A stretch of DNA of 64,000 bases from Bacteroidaceae bacterium (lineage in GTDB: Bacteria > Bacteroidota > Bacteroidia > Bacteroidales > Bacteroidaceae), in contig JAFRTL010000013.1 of the NCBI GenBank assembly GCA_017427065.1, positions 1 to 64,000 of the forward strand, read 5' to 3'. The notes below the pieces were generated by a model that worked only from the letters and a program-made list of their open reading frames with translations, did not search any database and was not told the origin of the DNA. Positions 17,724-24,767 of this stretch are shown in pieces (position 1 is the stretch's first letter; each line of letters begins with the position of its first letter). Made by a program: the position numbers and the translations under genes.

Positions 17724-19457
17724 TTACAGCGACTGCACAATGCTGTCCCATTCACTGGGTATGTCATCCCGTCCCGTTATCTTCTTCAGGAGGCGGCGAC
17801 GGATGGCAGACACAGTGGATTTGTCGCGCAGCACAAGTGTGGAAATACCTGCTGGTGGGATGCCAAGTTTAAGTAAGAGGCTTACCTGATATTCCAAAGG
17901 ATTCATGTCTCCTAGCCCCCTGAGATGGGGGCGAAATTCGGGGCACACGCCATCTAGTAGTTTTTCTATCTCTTTAATGTCTTTGGCACTGAGGTGCTCT
18001 TCATTTTGTATCCGTTGTTCAAGGTGTCTCATAAGTGCGGATTCTCTAATGAGCGTTTCTGCCTGTTTGCGTTCTTCTTGTTTTATTTCTGCAACTAAGT
18101 TGGCATTTTTCAGTTGTTCCTTTTGTCTTTCCATCTGTTCTGCCAGCCCCTCATTTTCTTGGTTCGCTTCATCCAGTTGTGTCTGTAGCTGGGCTATTTT
18201 CTCCTTGTTCGCCTCAATGAAAGCCTCACTTTGTTTATACTGCTCCTCCTGAAGCAGTTGCAGTTTTTCCAGATTATGCTTCATGCGCAGTCTTTTTCGC
18301 CTGTTATGCTGTATATAGATGATGAGCAGTAAGAGTAGAATACTGGCAATAAACCCTATCCATTGCAACAATTGTCTGTGTTGTTCATTCTGTTTCTGCA
18401 GACGGATGTTCTCTTTCTCGCGTAGCTGATAGTCGTACATGGCGTTCATGCGACTTACTGATTCTGTGGCATTGGTACGCCTGATGCTATCGCTACATGC
18501 CTTATACAGCTCAAAATAGCGTAAATAGTCATCAGCTTGGTGATTCATGGCAGCTATGGTAGCCAGCCCGTTGTAGGCATCGAGCCTGACAGGTGCTTCT
18601 TCTGCCTCCAACATCTTCTCGTAATAGTTTCTCGCGTCTTTCAGTTCGCCTTTGTTGAGCAAGATATTGGCATACACATCGTAGGCGCTGTACTTGTCTG
18701 CCTCACCAATATAGCGTAAAGCTTGCTCTATCTGACGACTGGCCTCTTCGTAATCGCCTTGCTGGTTGTATAGCCCTGCCAACTGTGAAGCCATCAGACC
18801 ACGCATTTCATCATCGCCATATTGTTCTGCCAAGTGTTTGGCTTGATTCAGATAGTAAAAAGCGCTATCAGCTTGTTGCAGTGTACGATGTGTGAAGGCC
18901 ATGTCGCGAAGGTCGAGAAGCATACCAAGTGTATCCTTGTTGACAGCATCTTGCTTATAAGCCTCTGTGTACATCTGCAGCGCTTCTGGATAAAGTGACT
19001 GGTAGAAGTATATTTCTCCCATTTGGGCATAAAGCACTGAACTTACTTGTTCCTTATCAGACGCAGCCAGTCCTTTTTGGAAATAAGTTAATGCCTGTGG
19101 AGCATCATTCAGATCTCTATAAACACGACCAGCGTAATAGTATGCTTGGGGCAACAGTTCTGGGTCATCACCTTTCTCGTAATAATCCACAAGTGACAGG
19201 ATAAGGCTATCAGAAGTATGTGTGATGTATGCCTTATCAGCAGCCTTGATACAAAGTAGCTCGTAGTACATCTTGGTGGCTTTTGGTGCTTCAGACATCT
19301 GAGGTTCCAGATGTTGGAGTAGTGTAAGGGCACTTTTAGGATCAACAAAGCACAAACTGTCAGCAGATAGCAATTCAGCAGGATAGTTTGCAGGTCGATG
19401 GCAAGAGCTTATGCCAATAAGACAAGTCAGTAATGCTATGAAAGACCATTTAGGCAT
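17724..19457 (-). CDS. Membrane-spanning TPR/coiled-coil/HTH regulator 1
   Basis: A 577-residue protein. An N-terminal signal with a lipobox-like ISSC (Cys19) is followed by TPR-type repeats over about 30-340 (QAYYYAGRVYRDLNDAPQAL, YAQMGEIYFYQSLYPEALQM, LAGLYNQQGDYEEASRQIEQ), a membrane segment at about 362-383, a long coiled coil at about 390-490 rich in Q/E/K, and a C-terminal LuxR-like helix-turn-helix at about 521-560 (LEYQVSLLLKLGIPPAGIST, then STVSAIRRRLLKKI). This suggests periplasmic sensing coupled directly to cytoplasmic DNA binding. It follows the lipoprotein at 19462 by 4 bp, forming an operon under the operator promoter at 20164-20223. It is probably the regulator of unit 3. Confidence 0.85.
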   Translation of the reverse strand: MPKWSFIALLTCLIGISSCHRPANYPAELLSADSLCFVDPKSALTLLQHLEPQMSEAPKATKMYYELLCIKAADKAYITHTSDSLILSLVDYYEKGDDPELLPQAYYYAGRVYRDLNDAPQALTYFQKGLAASDKEQVSSVLYAQMGEIYFYQSLYPEALQMYTEAYKQDAVNKDTLGMLLDLRDMAFTHRTLQQADSAFYYLNQAKHLAEQYGDDEMRGLMASQLAGLYNQQGDYEEASRQIEQALRYIGEADKYSAYDVYANILLNKGELKDARNYYEKMLEAEEAPVRLDAYNGLATIAAMNHQADDYLRYFELYKACSDSIRRTNATESVSRMNAMYDYQLREKENIRLQKQNEQHRQLLQWIGFIASILLLLLIIYIQHNRRKRLRMKHNLEKLQLLQEEQYKQSEAFIEANKEKIAQLQTQLDEANQENEGLAEQMERQKEQLKNANLVAEIKQEERKQAETLIRESALMRHLEQRIQNEEHLSAKDIKEIEKLLDGVCPEFRPHLRGLGDMNPLEYQVSLLLKLGIPPAGISTLVLRDKSTVSAIRRRLLKKITGRDDIPSEWDSIVQSL

Positions 19458-19461
19458 TTTA

Positions 19462-20136
19462 TCATTTCATGTATTCGTCTAACAAAAGATCTTCAACTGA
19501 TTGCGACCATTCTTTCTTAAAATGATAAGTAGAATCAGAATAAAACTGGATGATTATTTCTTCACAATCTTGTAAAACACATCTGGGAACATAGAATGAT
19601 TCTCCTAAATAATAAAAGCTATCATGCACTTTAAGATAGTGATAGTCGTTTTCGATTCCTTGAGTATAATGGAGATTATTGTCTCGGTAAACATACCAAC
19701 TTACGTTATAATTTAAAAGGACTATGTTAAGAGATGGAAATCTAAAAAGCAAAAAGGCATTCTTATTGTTATACTTGCTCATAGTTTCCTCCGTTACAGG
19801 ATTGCCCCAATAGAATTTCAGTATATATTCATCATTTTCTTCGTCATAGCCATCTATATATAAGCTGCCTATCGACTGTTGCACTACGCCCATAGCCTTG
19901 AGTCCCTGCTGGTCGTTCCAATCTACATTGTCTCGATGATCGCGCCCTCTCTCACCATCGTTGGTGGGAGTCGAAGGTTTCTTGATAGAACCAGGGTTCA
20001 AAGCTCGGATATCTTCAAGTGCATTACGATCTTTAAGTAAAGTTCCTTCATCAAGTATCAACTCCGATTCTTCCTGACATGAAACTACAAAACTGCCCAT
20101 CAAAACCAATAATATAATAATTGCAGTGTTTTTCAT
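19462..20136 (-). CDS. Lipoprotein with GRDHRD motif, copy 3
   Basis: The start at 20136 is chosen because MKNTAIIILLVLMG opens a lipoprotein signal (VVSC, Cys20); the in-frame ATG at 20166 overlaps the -7 box and is unlikely. The product has 224 residues with GRDHRD at about 64-69 after a Pro/Thr/Asn linker, and IGSLYIDGYDEENDEYILKFY, the counterpart of the LYAI..D..N.Y.FKFY segment in the copies at 6518 and 7165. It heads the operon with regulator 1. Its co-regulation with the receptors suggests a role in signal input or in the surface complex, but this is inference. Confidence 0.8.
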   Translation of the reverse strand: MKNTAIIILLVLMGSFVVSCQEESELILDEGTLLKDRNALEDIRALNPGSIKKPSTPTNDGERGRDHRDNVDWNDQQGLKAMGVVQQSIGSLYIDGYDEENDEYILKFYWGNPVTEETMSKYNNKNAFLLFRFPSLNIVLLNYNVSWYVYRDNNLHYTQGIENDYHYLKVHDSFYYLGESFYVPRCVLQDCEEIIIQFYSDSTYHFKKEWSQSVEDLLLDEYMK

Positions 20137-20163
20137 AATATCTTCACAAAATAAATTATACAA

Positions 20164-20223
20164 CAAAAATAGGGCATTTGAAGTAAATGAACAAATATTT
20201 GAGTTTACAAATAGTTTACAAAT
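20164..20223 (-). promoter_or_regulatory. Promoter of lipoprotein-regulator 1 operon with tandem operator
   Basis: On the minus strand TTTGTAAACTA and TTTGTAAACTC lie side by side (20201-20222), then 29 bp, then a perfect -7 box TATTTTTG (20164-20171), and the ATG at 20136. Spacing and sequence match the promoters of units 2 and 3, so regulator 1 is probably a member of the regulon it controls. Confidence 0.8.
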
Positions 20224-20286
20224 CGACCCACAGAAAACGGGAAAAACATCGATGAAAGCGGCATAAATGTATCAGTGGTAATGAAT

Positions 20287-20309
20287 CTTTGTGGAGTATG
20301 GGGAGTGAA
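20287..20309 (+). repeat. 23-bp direct repeat, right copy (orphan DUF4249 3' end)
   Basis: Identical to 12321-12343. It reads FVEYGE and a TGA stop on the plus strand with no upstream coding frame of DUF4249 type. It ends 3 bp before the stop codon of regulator 2 (20313), a tail-to-tail junction just like that of the unit 3 DUF4249 gene with regulator 1. Confidence 0.85.
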
Positions 20310-20312
20310 GTA

Positions 20313-22061
20313 TTACAGCGAAAGGATAATTTCATCCCAGTCGCTAGGGGTACCATTCTGGCCTGTAATCTTCTTATATAAGCGCCTGCGAACAGCAGAG
20401 ATGGTGGTCTTTTCACGAAGTACCAACTGGGAGATAGAAGCGGGAGAAATGCCGAGCTTCAACAGCAGGCTGACCTGATATTCCAGTTCGTTGAGTTCGC
20501 CCAGTTGGTCTAAGGATGACAGGAAATCTGGACAAACATCGTGGAGTAGGCTCAATACTTCTGTGATGTCTTCTGGATGGATATGCTGCCCATTGGCCAC
20601 CAGTTCTTGCAAATGTGCCATGACAGCCGACTCTTGTATGGCTTTCTTGGTTTGCTCGCGCTGCTCTATCTTCATCTCTGCCAAGCGGTTGGAGCGTTCC
20701 AAATGCTCTTTCTGCATCTCCAGACGAAGGATCAGTTCTTTGTTCTGCGTGTTGGCTTCGCCCAACTGGCTCTGCAACTGGGCGATTTCCTTTCTGTTGG
20801 CTTCGATAAAAGCTTCGCTCTGTCGATATTGCTCTGCCTGCAAGCGCTGGACTTGCTCCAAACGATGGTGCATCTGTAAACGACGGTGGCGATAGAATGC
20901 CCACGATGCCACAGCGATAAGCAGAAAAGCAGAGGCTATGGAGATGAACAGTATCCTGTCTTTCTGGTTTTTCTCACGGAGTTCAGCGTTCTCACGCTCG
21001 CGGAGTTGGTAGTTGTAGAGGGCATTCATCCTGCTGACAGACGTGGTGGCTGCCACACGCTGGATGGAGTCGTTCACGGCTTTATACTGACGGAAGTAGT
21101 GTGAATAGTCTTCTACCTGATTACGACTGGCAGCTATCGTGGCTAAACCATCGTAGGCATCGAGACGAATATTCTGATCGTCTGCCTGCGTCAGTTGCTC
21201 GAAATAGCCTTCTGCCTCTGCCAGCTTTCCTGTATTCAGCAGGATATTGGCATAGACATCATAGGTACTCTGAAGATCTACAGCGCCCACATGCTCTAAA
21301 GCCAACGAGATCTGCTCCAAAGCCTCCTCGTATTGTCCCTTGCGGTTGTAAAGACCTGCCAACTGCGATGCTACGAGACCCACCATCTCCTCGTCGTCGA
21401 TGGCTTGTGCCAGATGCTCTGCCTGTTGGAGCAAGGGAAGTGCCTCGTCGTACTGCGACTGCATGCGATGGGTGAAGGCAATGTCGCGCAAGTCGAGGAT
21501 AATACCTAGGGTATCTGCAGCGAGGGAATCAAGTCGGAAGGCTTCCTGATACATGTCAAGCGCCTCATCGTAGAGTGACTGGTTGAAGAAGATCTCACCC
21601 ATCTGGGCGTAGAGCACGGCTCCCATAGACTCATCGCCATCGACCTGTGCCTGCAACCCTTTCTGGAAATAGTCCAACGCCTGGGGAGCATCGTTCAGGT
21701 CGCGATACACTCGCCCCGCATAATAGTAGGCCATGCTCAGCAAGGATGGGTCGCCACCTTTCTCATAATAATGCAGTATGGGGAGGATAAGCGTGTCTGT
21801 GGTATGAGGGATGTAGGCCTTGTCATTGGCCTTGATGCAAAGCAAGCGGTAGTACATCTGTGTGGATAGCGGGGCTGTCTTCATCGCGTCTGCCAACCCC
21901 TGCAGCAGTGTTATGGCTTCCTCGGGCTTCACATTCGCCAAGCTATCTGCCACCTTCAGTTCCTTGGGGTAGCTGGTTTTTCGATGGCAGGCAGAGAATG
22001 TGAGCAGGATGGCAACCATCATGCAGCATATCACACAAAAAGAGGATGTAGGAGTTTTCAT
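20313..22061 (-). CDS. Membrane-spanning TPR/coiled-coil/HTH regulator 2
   Basis: The start at 22061 is chosen since MKTPTSSFCVICCMM begins a signal (lipobox FSAC, Cys25) and the earlier in-frame ATG overlaps the -7 region. The 582-residue protein has the same layout as regulator 1: TPR repeats at about 35-345 (AYYYAGRVYRDLNDAPQALD is shared almost exactly), a membrane segment at about 369-390, a coiled coil at about 395-495 and an HTH at about 524-563 (LEYQVSLLLKLGISPASISQ, TTISAVRRRLYKKI). The HTH recognition regions of the two regulators are very alike, so overlapping DNA targets are plausible. By position and by the direct-repeat argument it is the likely partner of unit 2. Confidence 0.85.
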   Translation of the reverse strand: MKTPTSSFCVICCMMVAILLTFSACHRKTSYPKELKVADSLANVKPEEAITLLQGLADAMKTAPLSTQMYYRLLCIKANDKAYIPHTTDTLILPILHYYEKGGDPSLLSMAYYYAGRVYRDLNDAPQALDYFQKGLQAQVDGDESMGAVLYAQMGEIFFNQSLYDEALDMYQEAFRLDSLAADTLGIILDLRDIAFTHRMQSQYDEALPLLQQAEHLAQAIDDEEMVGLVASQLAGLYNRKGQYEEALEQISLALEHVGAVDLQSTYDVYANILLNTGKLAEAEGYFEQLTQADDQNIRLDAYDGLATIAASRNQVEDYSHYFRQYKAVNDSIQRVAATTSVSRMNALYNYQLRERENAELREKNQKDRILFISIASAFLLIAVASWAFYRHRRLQMHHRLEQVQRLQAEQYRQSEAFIEANRKEIAQLQSQLGEANTQNKELILRLEMQKEHLERSNRLAEMKIEQREQTKKAIQESAVMAHLQELVANGQHIHPEDITEVLSLLHDVCPDFLSSLDQLGELNELEYQVSLLLKLGISPASISQLVLREKTTISAVRRRLYKKITGQNGTPSDWDEIILSL

Positions 22062-22081
22062 TGCATCATCGTTATTCGACA

Positions 22082-22089
22082 CAAAATTA
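22082..22089 (-). promoter_or_regulatory. Predicted -7 box for regulator 2
   Basis: Minus strand TAATTTTG, 20 bp upstream of the ATG at 22061. A palindrome related to the operator lies 44 bp further upstream. Confidence 0.6.
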
Positions 22090-22133
22090 GGGCTTTTAGC
22101 TGATGCCTGCAAATAAAAGAGTGTCAGAATAGA

Positions 22134-22149
22134 TGTACACTAGTGTACA
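22134..22149. promoter_or_regulatory. Palindrome TGTACACTAGTGTACA upstream of regulator 2
   Basis: A perfect 16-bp palindrome identical to 7909-7924 in the unit 2 promoter. It overlaps the stop codon of the DUF3256 gene. On the minus strand it is preceded by T, giving TTTGTACACTA, the operator 11-mer. It may serve autoregulation of regulator 2, although the distance to the -7 box (44 bp) differs from the other sites. Confidence 0.6.
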
Positions 22150-22784
22150 AATCGCCCATCGCGCCACTGATACACGATTTCTTCACGGATATAGGGCTTC
22201 AGGAAGGCAGCGGCTTCTAGATCGAGGGTGGTAGGGGTAGTGAAGGTGAAGGTAAGGGTCTGGGCATCGGGGGAAAGATCGGCCTTCACGAGCAGCATGT
22301 CCACCCTGCTGCGATAGGTCTGGTAACGATTGGGGTTCACACTATCGGGTACGGCAGTGAAGAAGTCATCGAGCACAGGAAGGGCATCGATGAAACGACT
22401 GGCAGGGAGTTCTTTCCAATCGTCATCGTAAAAACGCAAATGGCTATCAGCTGCTGGAGCACTGACAGTGGACACAGCACAAACCACCTGTGCATCGGCC
22501 AAGGGTAACACTTTCATCTGCCATGTAGAGGAAGTGGAGAGTTGCATCTCGATGAAGTCCGTCGTCAGTCGAGTCATTTCTGACTTATTGTTGAAGCGGT
22601 TGGTCACCTCTGCCTTCATGTGGCTGTCGAGAAAGTCGATACAGTCGGCACGGTTCACCTCCGTAAGCAGGGGCAGCACCGAGTCGGGCATGGAGGTGAA
22701 ATAGTCGCGTGCCTGCTGCGCCTTAGCACAGACAGCCATGAACAGCAAACCTACACCAAACAATATCTTCCAATAAAACTTCAT
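22140..22784 (-). CDS. DUF3256 family secreted protein
   Basis: The start at 22784 (MKFYWKILFGVGLLF) gives a signal peptide ending near CAKAQ; an earlier ATG at 22835 would only add residues encoded by a tandem repeat. The 214-residue product matches the Bacteroidales family DUF3256 as I remember it, with the early motif YFTSMPDSVLPLLTEVNRAD and a central TWQMKVLPLADAQVVCAVST. It is exported, probably periplasmic, and of unknown function. It follows the EamA transporter gene. Confidence 0.8.
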   Translation of the reverse strand: MKFYWKILFGVGLLFMAVCAKAQQARDYFTSMPDSVLPLLTEVNRADCIDFLDSHMKAEVTNRFNNKSEMTRLTTDFIEMQLSTSSTWQMKVLPLADAQVVCAVSTVSAPAADSHLRFYDDDWKELPASRFIDALPVLDDFFTAVPDSVNPNRYQTYRSRVDMLLVKADLSPDAQTLTFTFTTPTTLDLEAAAFLKPYIREEIVYQWRDGRFVH

Positions 22785-22786
22785 AT

Positions 22787-22838
22787 CTCTCAACTCTAAA
22801 CTCTTAACTCTTAACTCTAAACTCTCAACTCTCAACCA
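22787..22838 (-). repeat. Short tandem repeat ahead of the DUF3256 gene
   Basis: About 50 bp made of 7-bp units of the type GAGAGTT, GAGAGTT, TAGAGTT, AAGAGTT (minus strand) fills the whole space between the EamA stop and the DUF3256 ATG. Two other genes in this window have similar repeats at their starts (24640-24767 and 29601-29645). Confidence 0.75.
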
Positions 22839-23735
22839 TCATTTCGACCCCAAATATAGGAAGAACATTCCAATTAAAACCAAAATCAAGTCAACAATTT
22901 TACTCTTGAGGTTCTTTTCATGGAAAACCAACGCCCCACAAGCAAAAGAAACCACCACACTGCCACGCCTGATCATGGAAATGACAGAAATCATGGCATC
23001 AGGGTAGCTCAGTGCGTAGAAATAGGCAAAATCTGCAGCACCCAGGAAGAGCGAAATGCAAGGGATGGTCCATCGCCATTGGAAAGGCGTACTCTTCTTG
23101 CGCTGGGGATACCATAGCAGAAGAATGATAGGACACATGATAAAGACCTGATAAATGTTGTACCACGACTGCACCAGCATGGGAGCGAACTGTTTCATGA
23201 GGTACTTGTCGTATAATCCGCTGACAGCCCCCATCACTGCAGCCATGACCAACAGGAAGATCCAGCGGTTGTGCTTAAAATCAATGCCTTCTTTCTTACC
23301 TGAACGGCTCAGCAGGAAGAAGGAGATGATCGCCAGGGTGACACCTATCCACTGATAGAGATTGAGGCGCTCTCCAAACAGCAACAGGGCGCCTATCAGC
23401 ACCATGACTGGACGAGTGGCGTTGATGGGTCCGATAATGGTGAGAGGCAGGTGCTTGGTGGCGAAATAGCCAAATATCCAAGAAGAAAGGACGATGCACG
23501 ACTTCAGCAGAATATAGCGATGTACCTCCCATCCTGCTTGAGGAACGAAGAAAATGCTTCCCTCAAGGACATGGGGTGAAAACGTAGAAACCAAAATGAA
23601 TGGCAGAAACATCAGGCTGAGGAAAATGGTGTTGAGGAAAAGCACGGGAAGCACCGCGTTATCCTTCAACGACTGCTTGCGGAATGTATCGTAAATGCCA
23701 AGCAGTGCCGCTGATAAAAATGCCAAATACAACAT
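22839..23735 (-). CDS. EamA-family (DMT) transporter
   Basis: A protein of 298 residues with about ten hydrophobic segments in two EamA halves. The first half contains FATKHLPLTIIGPINATRPV, the second AADFAYFYALSYPDAMISVI and SMIRRGSVVVSFACGAL. This is a drug/metabolite-type inner-membrane exporter or importer with unknown substrate. The ATG at 23735 is preferred to an in-frame TTG at 23747, which lies in the -7 box (23745-23752); the transcript would then be practically leaderless. Confidence 0.85.
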   Translation of the reverse strand: MLYLAFLSAALLGIYDTFRKQSLKDNAVLPVLFLNTIFLSLMFLPFILVSTFSPHVLEGSIFFVPQAGWEVHRYILLKSCIVLSSWIFGYFATKHLPLTIIGPINATRPVMVLIGALLLFGERLNLYQWIGVTLAIISFFLLSRSGKKEGIDFKHNRWIFLLVMAAVMGAVSGLYDKYLMKQFAPMLVQSWYNIYQVFIMCPIILLLWYPQRKKSTPFQWRWTIPCISLFLGAADFAYFYALSYPDAMISVISMIRRGSVVVSFACGALVFHEKNLKSKIVDLILVLIGMFFLYLGSK

Positions 23736-23744
23736 AACAGGGTG

Positions 23745-23752
23745 CAAAATTA
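23745..23752 (-). promoter_or_regulatory. Predicted -7 box for the EamA transporter
   Basis: Minus strand TAATTTTG only 9 bp before the ATG at 23735, implying a 5' untranslated region of a few bases at most. Confidence 0.55.
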
Positions 23753-23806
23753 CAACGTTTTACCACATCTATCAAATAAGATGTATTTCTTTTTAAAAAT
23801 ATTCAT

Positions 23807-23814
23807 TATTTTTG
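23807..23814 (+). promoter_or_regulatory. Predicted -7 box for pgeF
   Basis: TATTTTTG, 22 bp upstream of the ATG at 23837, divergent from the EamA promoter. Confidence 0.6.
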
Positions 23815-23836
23815 CACCGATTTTTACTAATACATC

Positions 23837-24658
23837 ATGATAGCACTAACTGAAGATAGAAGTGTAGAAGCGTTTAAGCTACTCTCTGCACAACCAGAAC
23901 TCTGTAATTTCACCACTACCAGACATGGCGGAGTGAGCAAAGGGAGTTATTCCTCTTTCAATCTGGGGGTCTATGGCAATGACGACCCAGAATGTATCAA
24001 GCAGAATCTGGAGAAGCTCTGCAGTGCGCTTCCTGAACGACCAGAACTGCTGGTCATCCCCCATCAGATTCATAACACGGAGATTGCCATCATTGGCGAA
24101 GAGTATCGGAATGCCAGTGAGGAGGAACGCCTGCAGATGGTGGAGGGTAAGGATGCGCTGATCACTACGGAGAAAGGCATCTGCCTGTGTGTGACCACTG
24201 CCGACTGTATCCCCCTGCTGTTCTATGACAAGACGCACCATGTGATAGCCAGCTCGCATGCAGGTTGGAGGGGCACGGTGAATCGCATTGCCAAGAAAAC
24301 ACTGGAGAGGATGCATGAGTTGTATGGTACTGAGGGCAAGGATGTGATAGCCTGCATGGGACCAGGTATCTCGCTAGCTGGATTGGAAGTGGGCGACGAG
24401 GTGTATCTGGAGTTTGCCAATCATGGCTTCCCTATGGAACGCATCTCGGAGTGGAAGCGCAACAGCCATAAGTACCACATCAACCTGTGGATAGCCAACC
24501 GTATGCAGTTCAAGGAGTTTGGTATTCCAGACAATCAGATTGAGCTGGCAGGTGTCTGCACCTATCTACGCTATCAGGATTATTTCTCTGCGCGACGCCT
24601 GGGACAGGAGTCTGGACGAGCGCTCACGGGAATCATGTTGAGAAAAATTGAGAATTGA
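23837..24658 (+). CDS. pgeF: Peptidoglycan editing factor PgeF (YfiH/laccase-domain family)
   Basis: A 273-residue protein of the multicopper-polyphenol-oxidase-like (DUF152) family, now known in other bacteria to act as purine nucleoside phosphorylase-like enzymes or to remove misincorporated L-Ser from UDP-MurNAc peptides. Visible family motifs are TTRHGGVSKGSYSSFNLG, TADCIPLLFYD and the metal-binding SSHAGWRGTVNRI, and CMGPGI later on. It is cytoplasmic. Its last codons run into a GAATTGA repeat. Confidence 0.88.
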   Translation: MIALTEDRSVEAFKLLSAQPELCNFTTTRHGGVSKGSYSSFNLGVYGNDDPECIKQNLEKLCSALPERPELLVIPHQIHNTEIAIIGEEYRNASEEERLQMVEGKDALITTEKGICLCVTTADCIPLLFYDKTHHVIASSHAGWRGTVNRIAKKTLERMHELYGTEGKDVIACMGPGISLAGLEVGDEVYLEFANHGFPMERISEWKRNSHKYHINLWIANRMQFKEFGIPDNQIELAGVCTYLRYQDYFSARRLGQESGRALTGIMLRKIEN

Positions 24659-24767
24659 GAATTATCGTGAAAACCGAACGCAGAGCCAAGTTTACTTGAG
24701 CTATGCTGAGGTGCAGCCGATAATCAACGTAGTTAATTGTCAATTGTGAATTGTGAATTGTGAATTG
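24640..24767 (+). repeat. GAATTG-type short tandem repeats
   Basis: Copies of GAGAATT at 24646-24663 (overlapping the pgeF stop) and of GTGAATT at 24745-24766. The second set supplies the only possible start codons (GTG 24753, TTG 24765) of the next gene. Confidence 0.7.

Noticed and set aside
12321..20309. An integrative mobile element bounded by the 23-bp repeats
   Set aside because: No integrase, relaxase, transposase or excisionase gene lies inside, so only a module insertion or recombination is proposed, not an active element.
23002..23013. GGGTAGCTCAGT, which looks like the D-arm start of a tRNA
   Set aside because: It lies inside the EamA coding frame, and no anticodon or T arm (GTTCRANNC) or acceptor pairing follows at the right distance.
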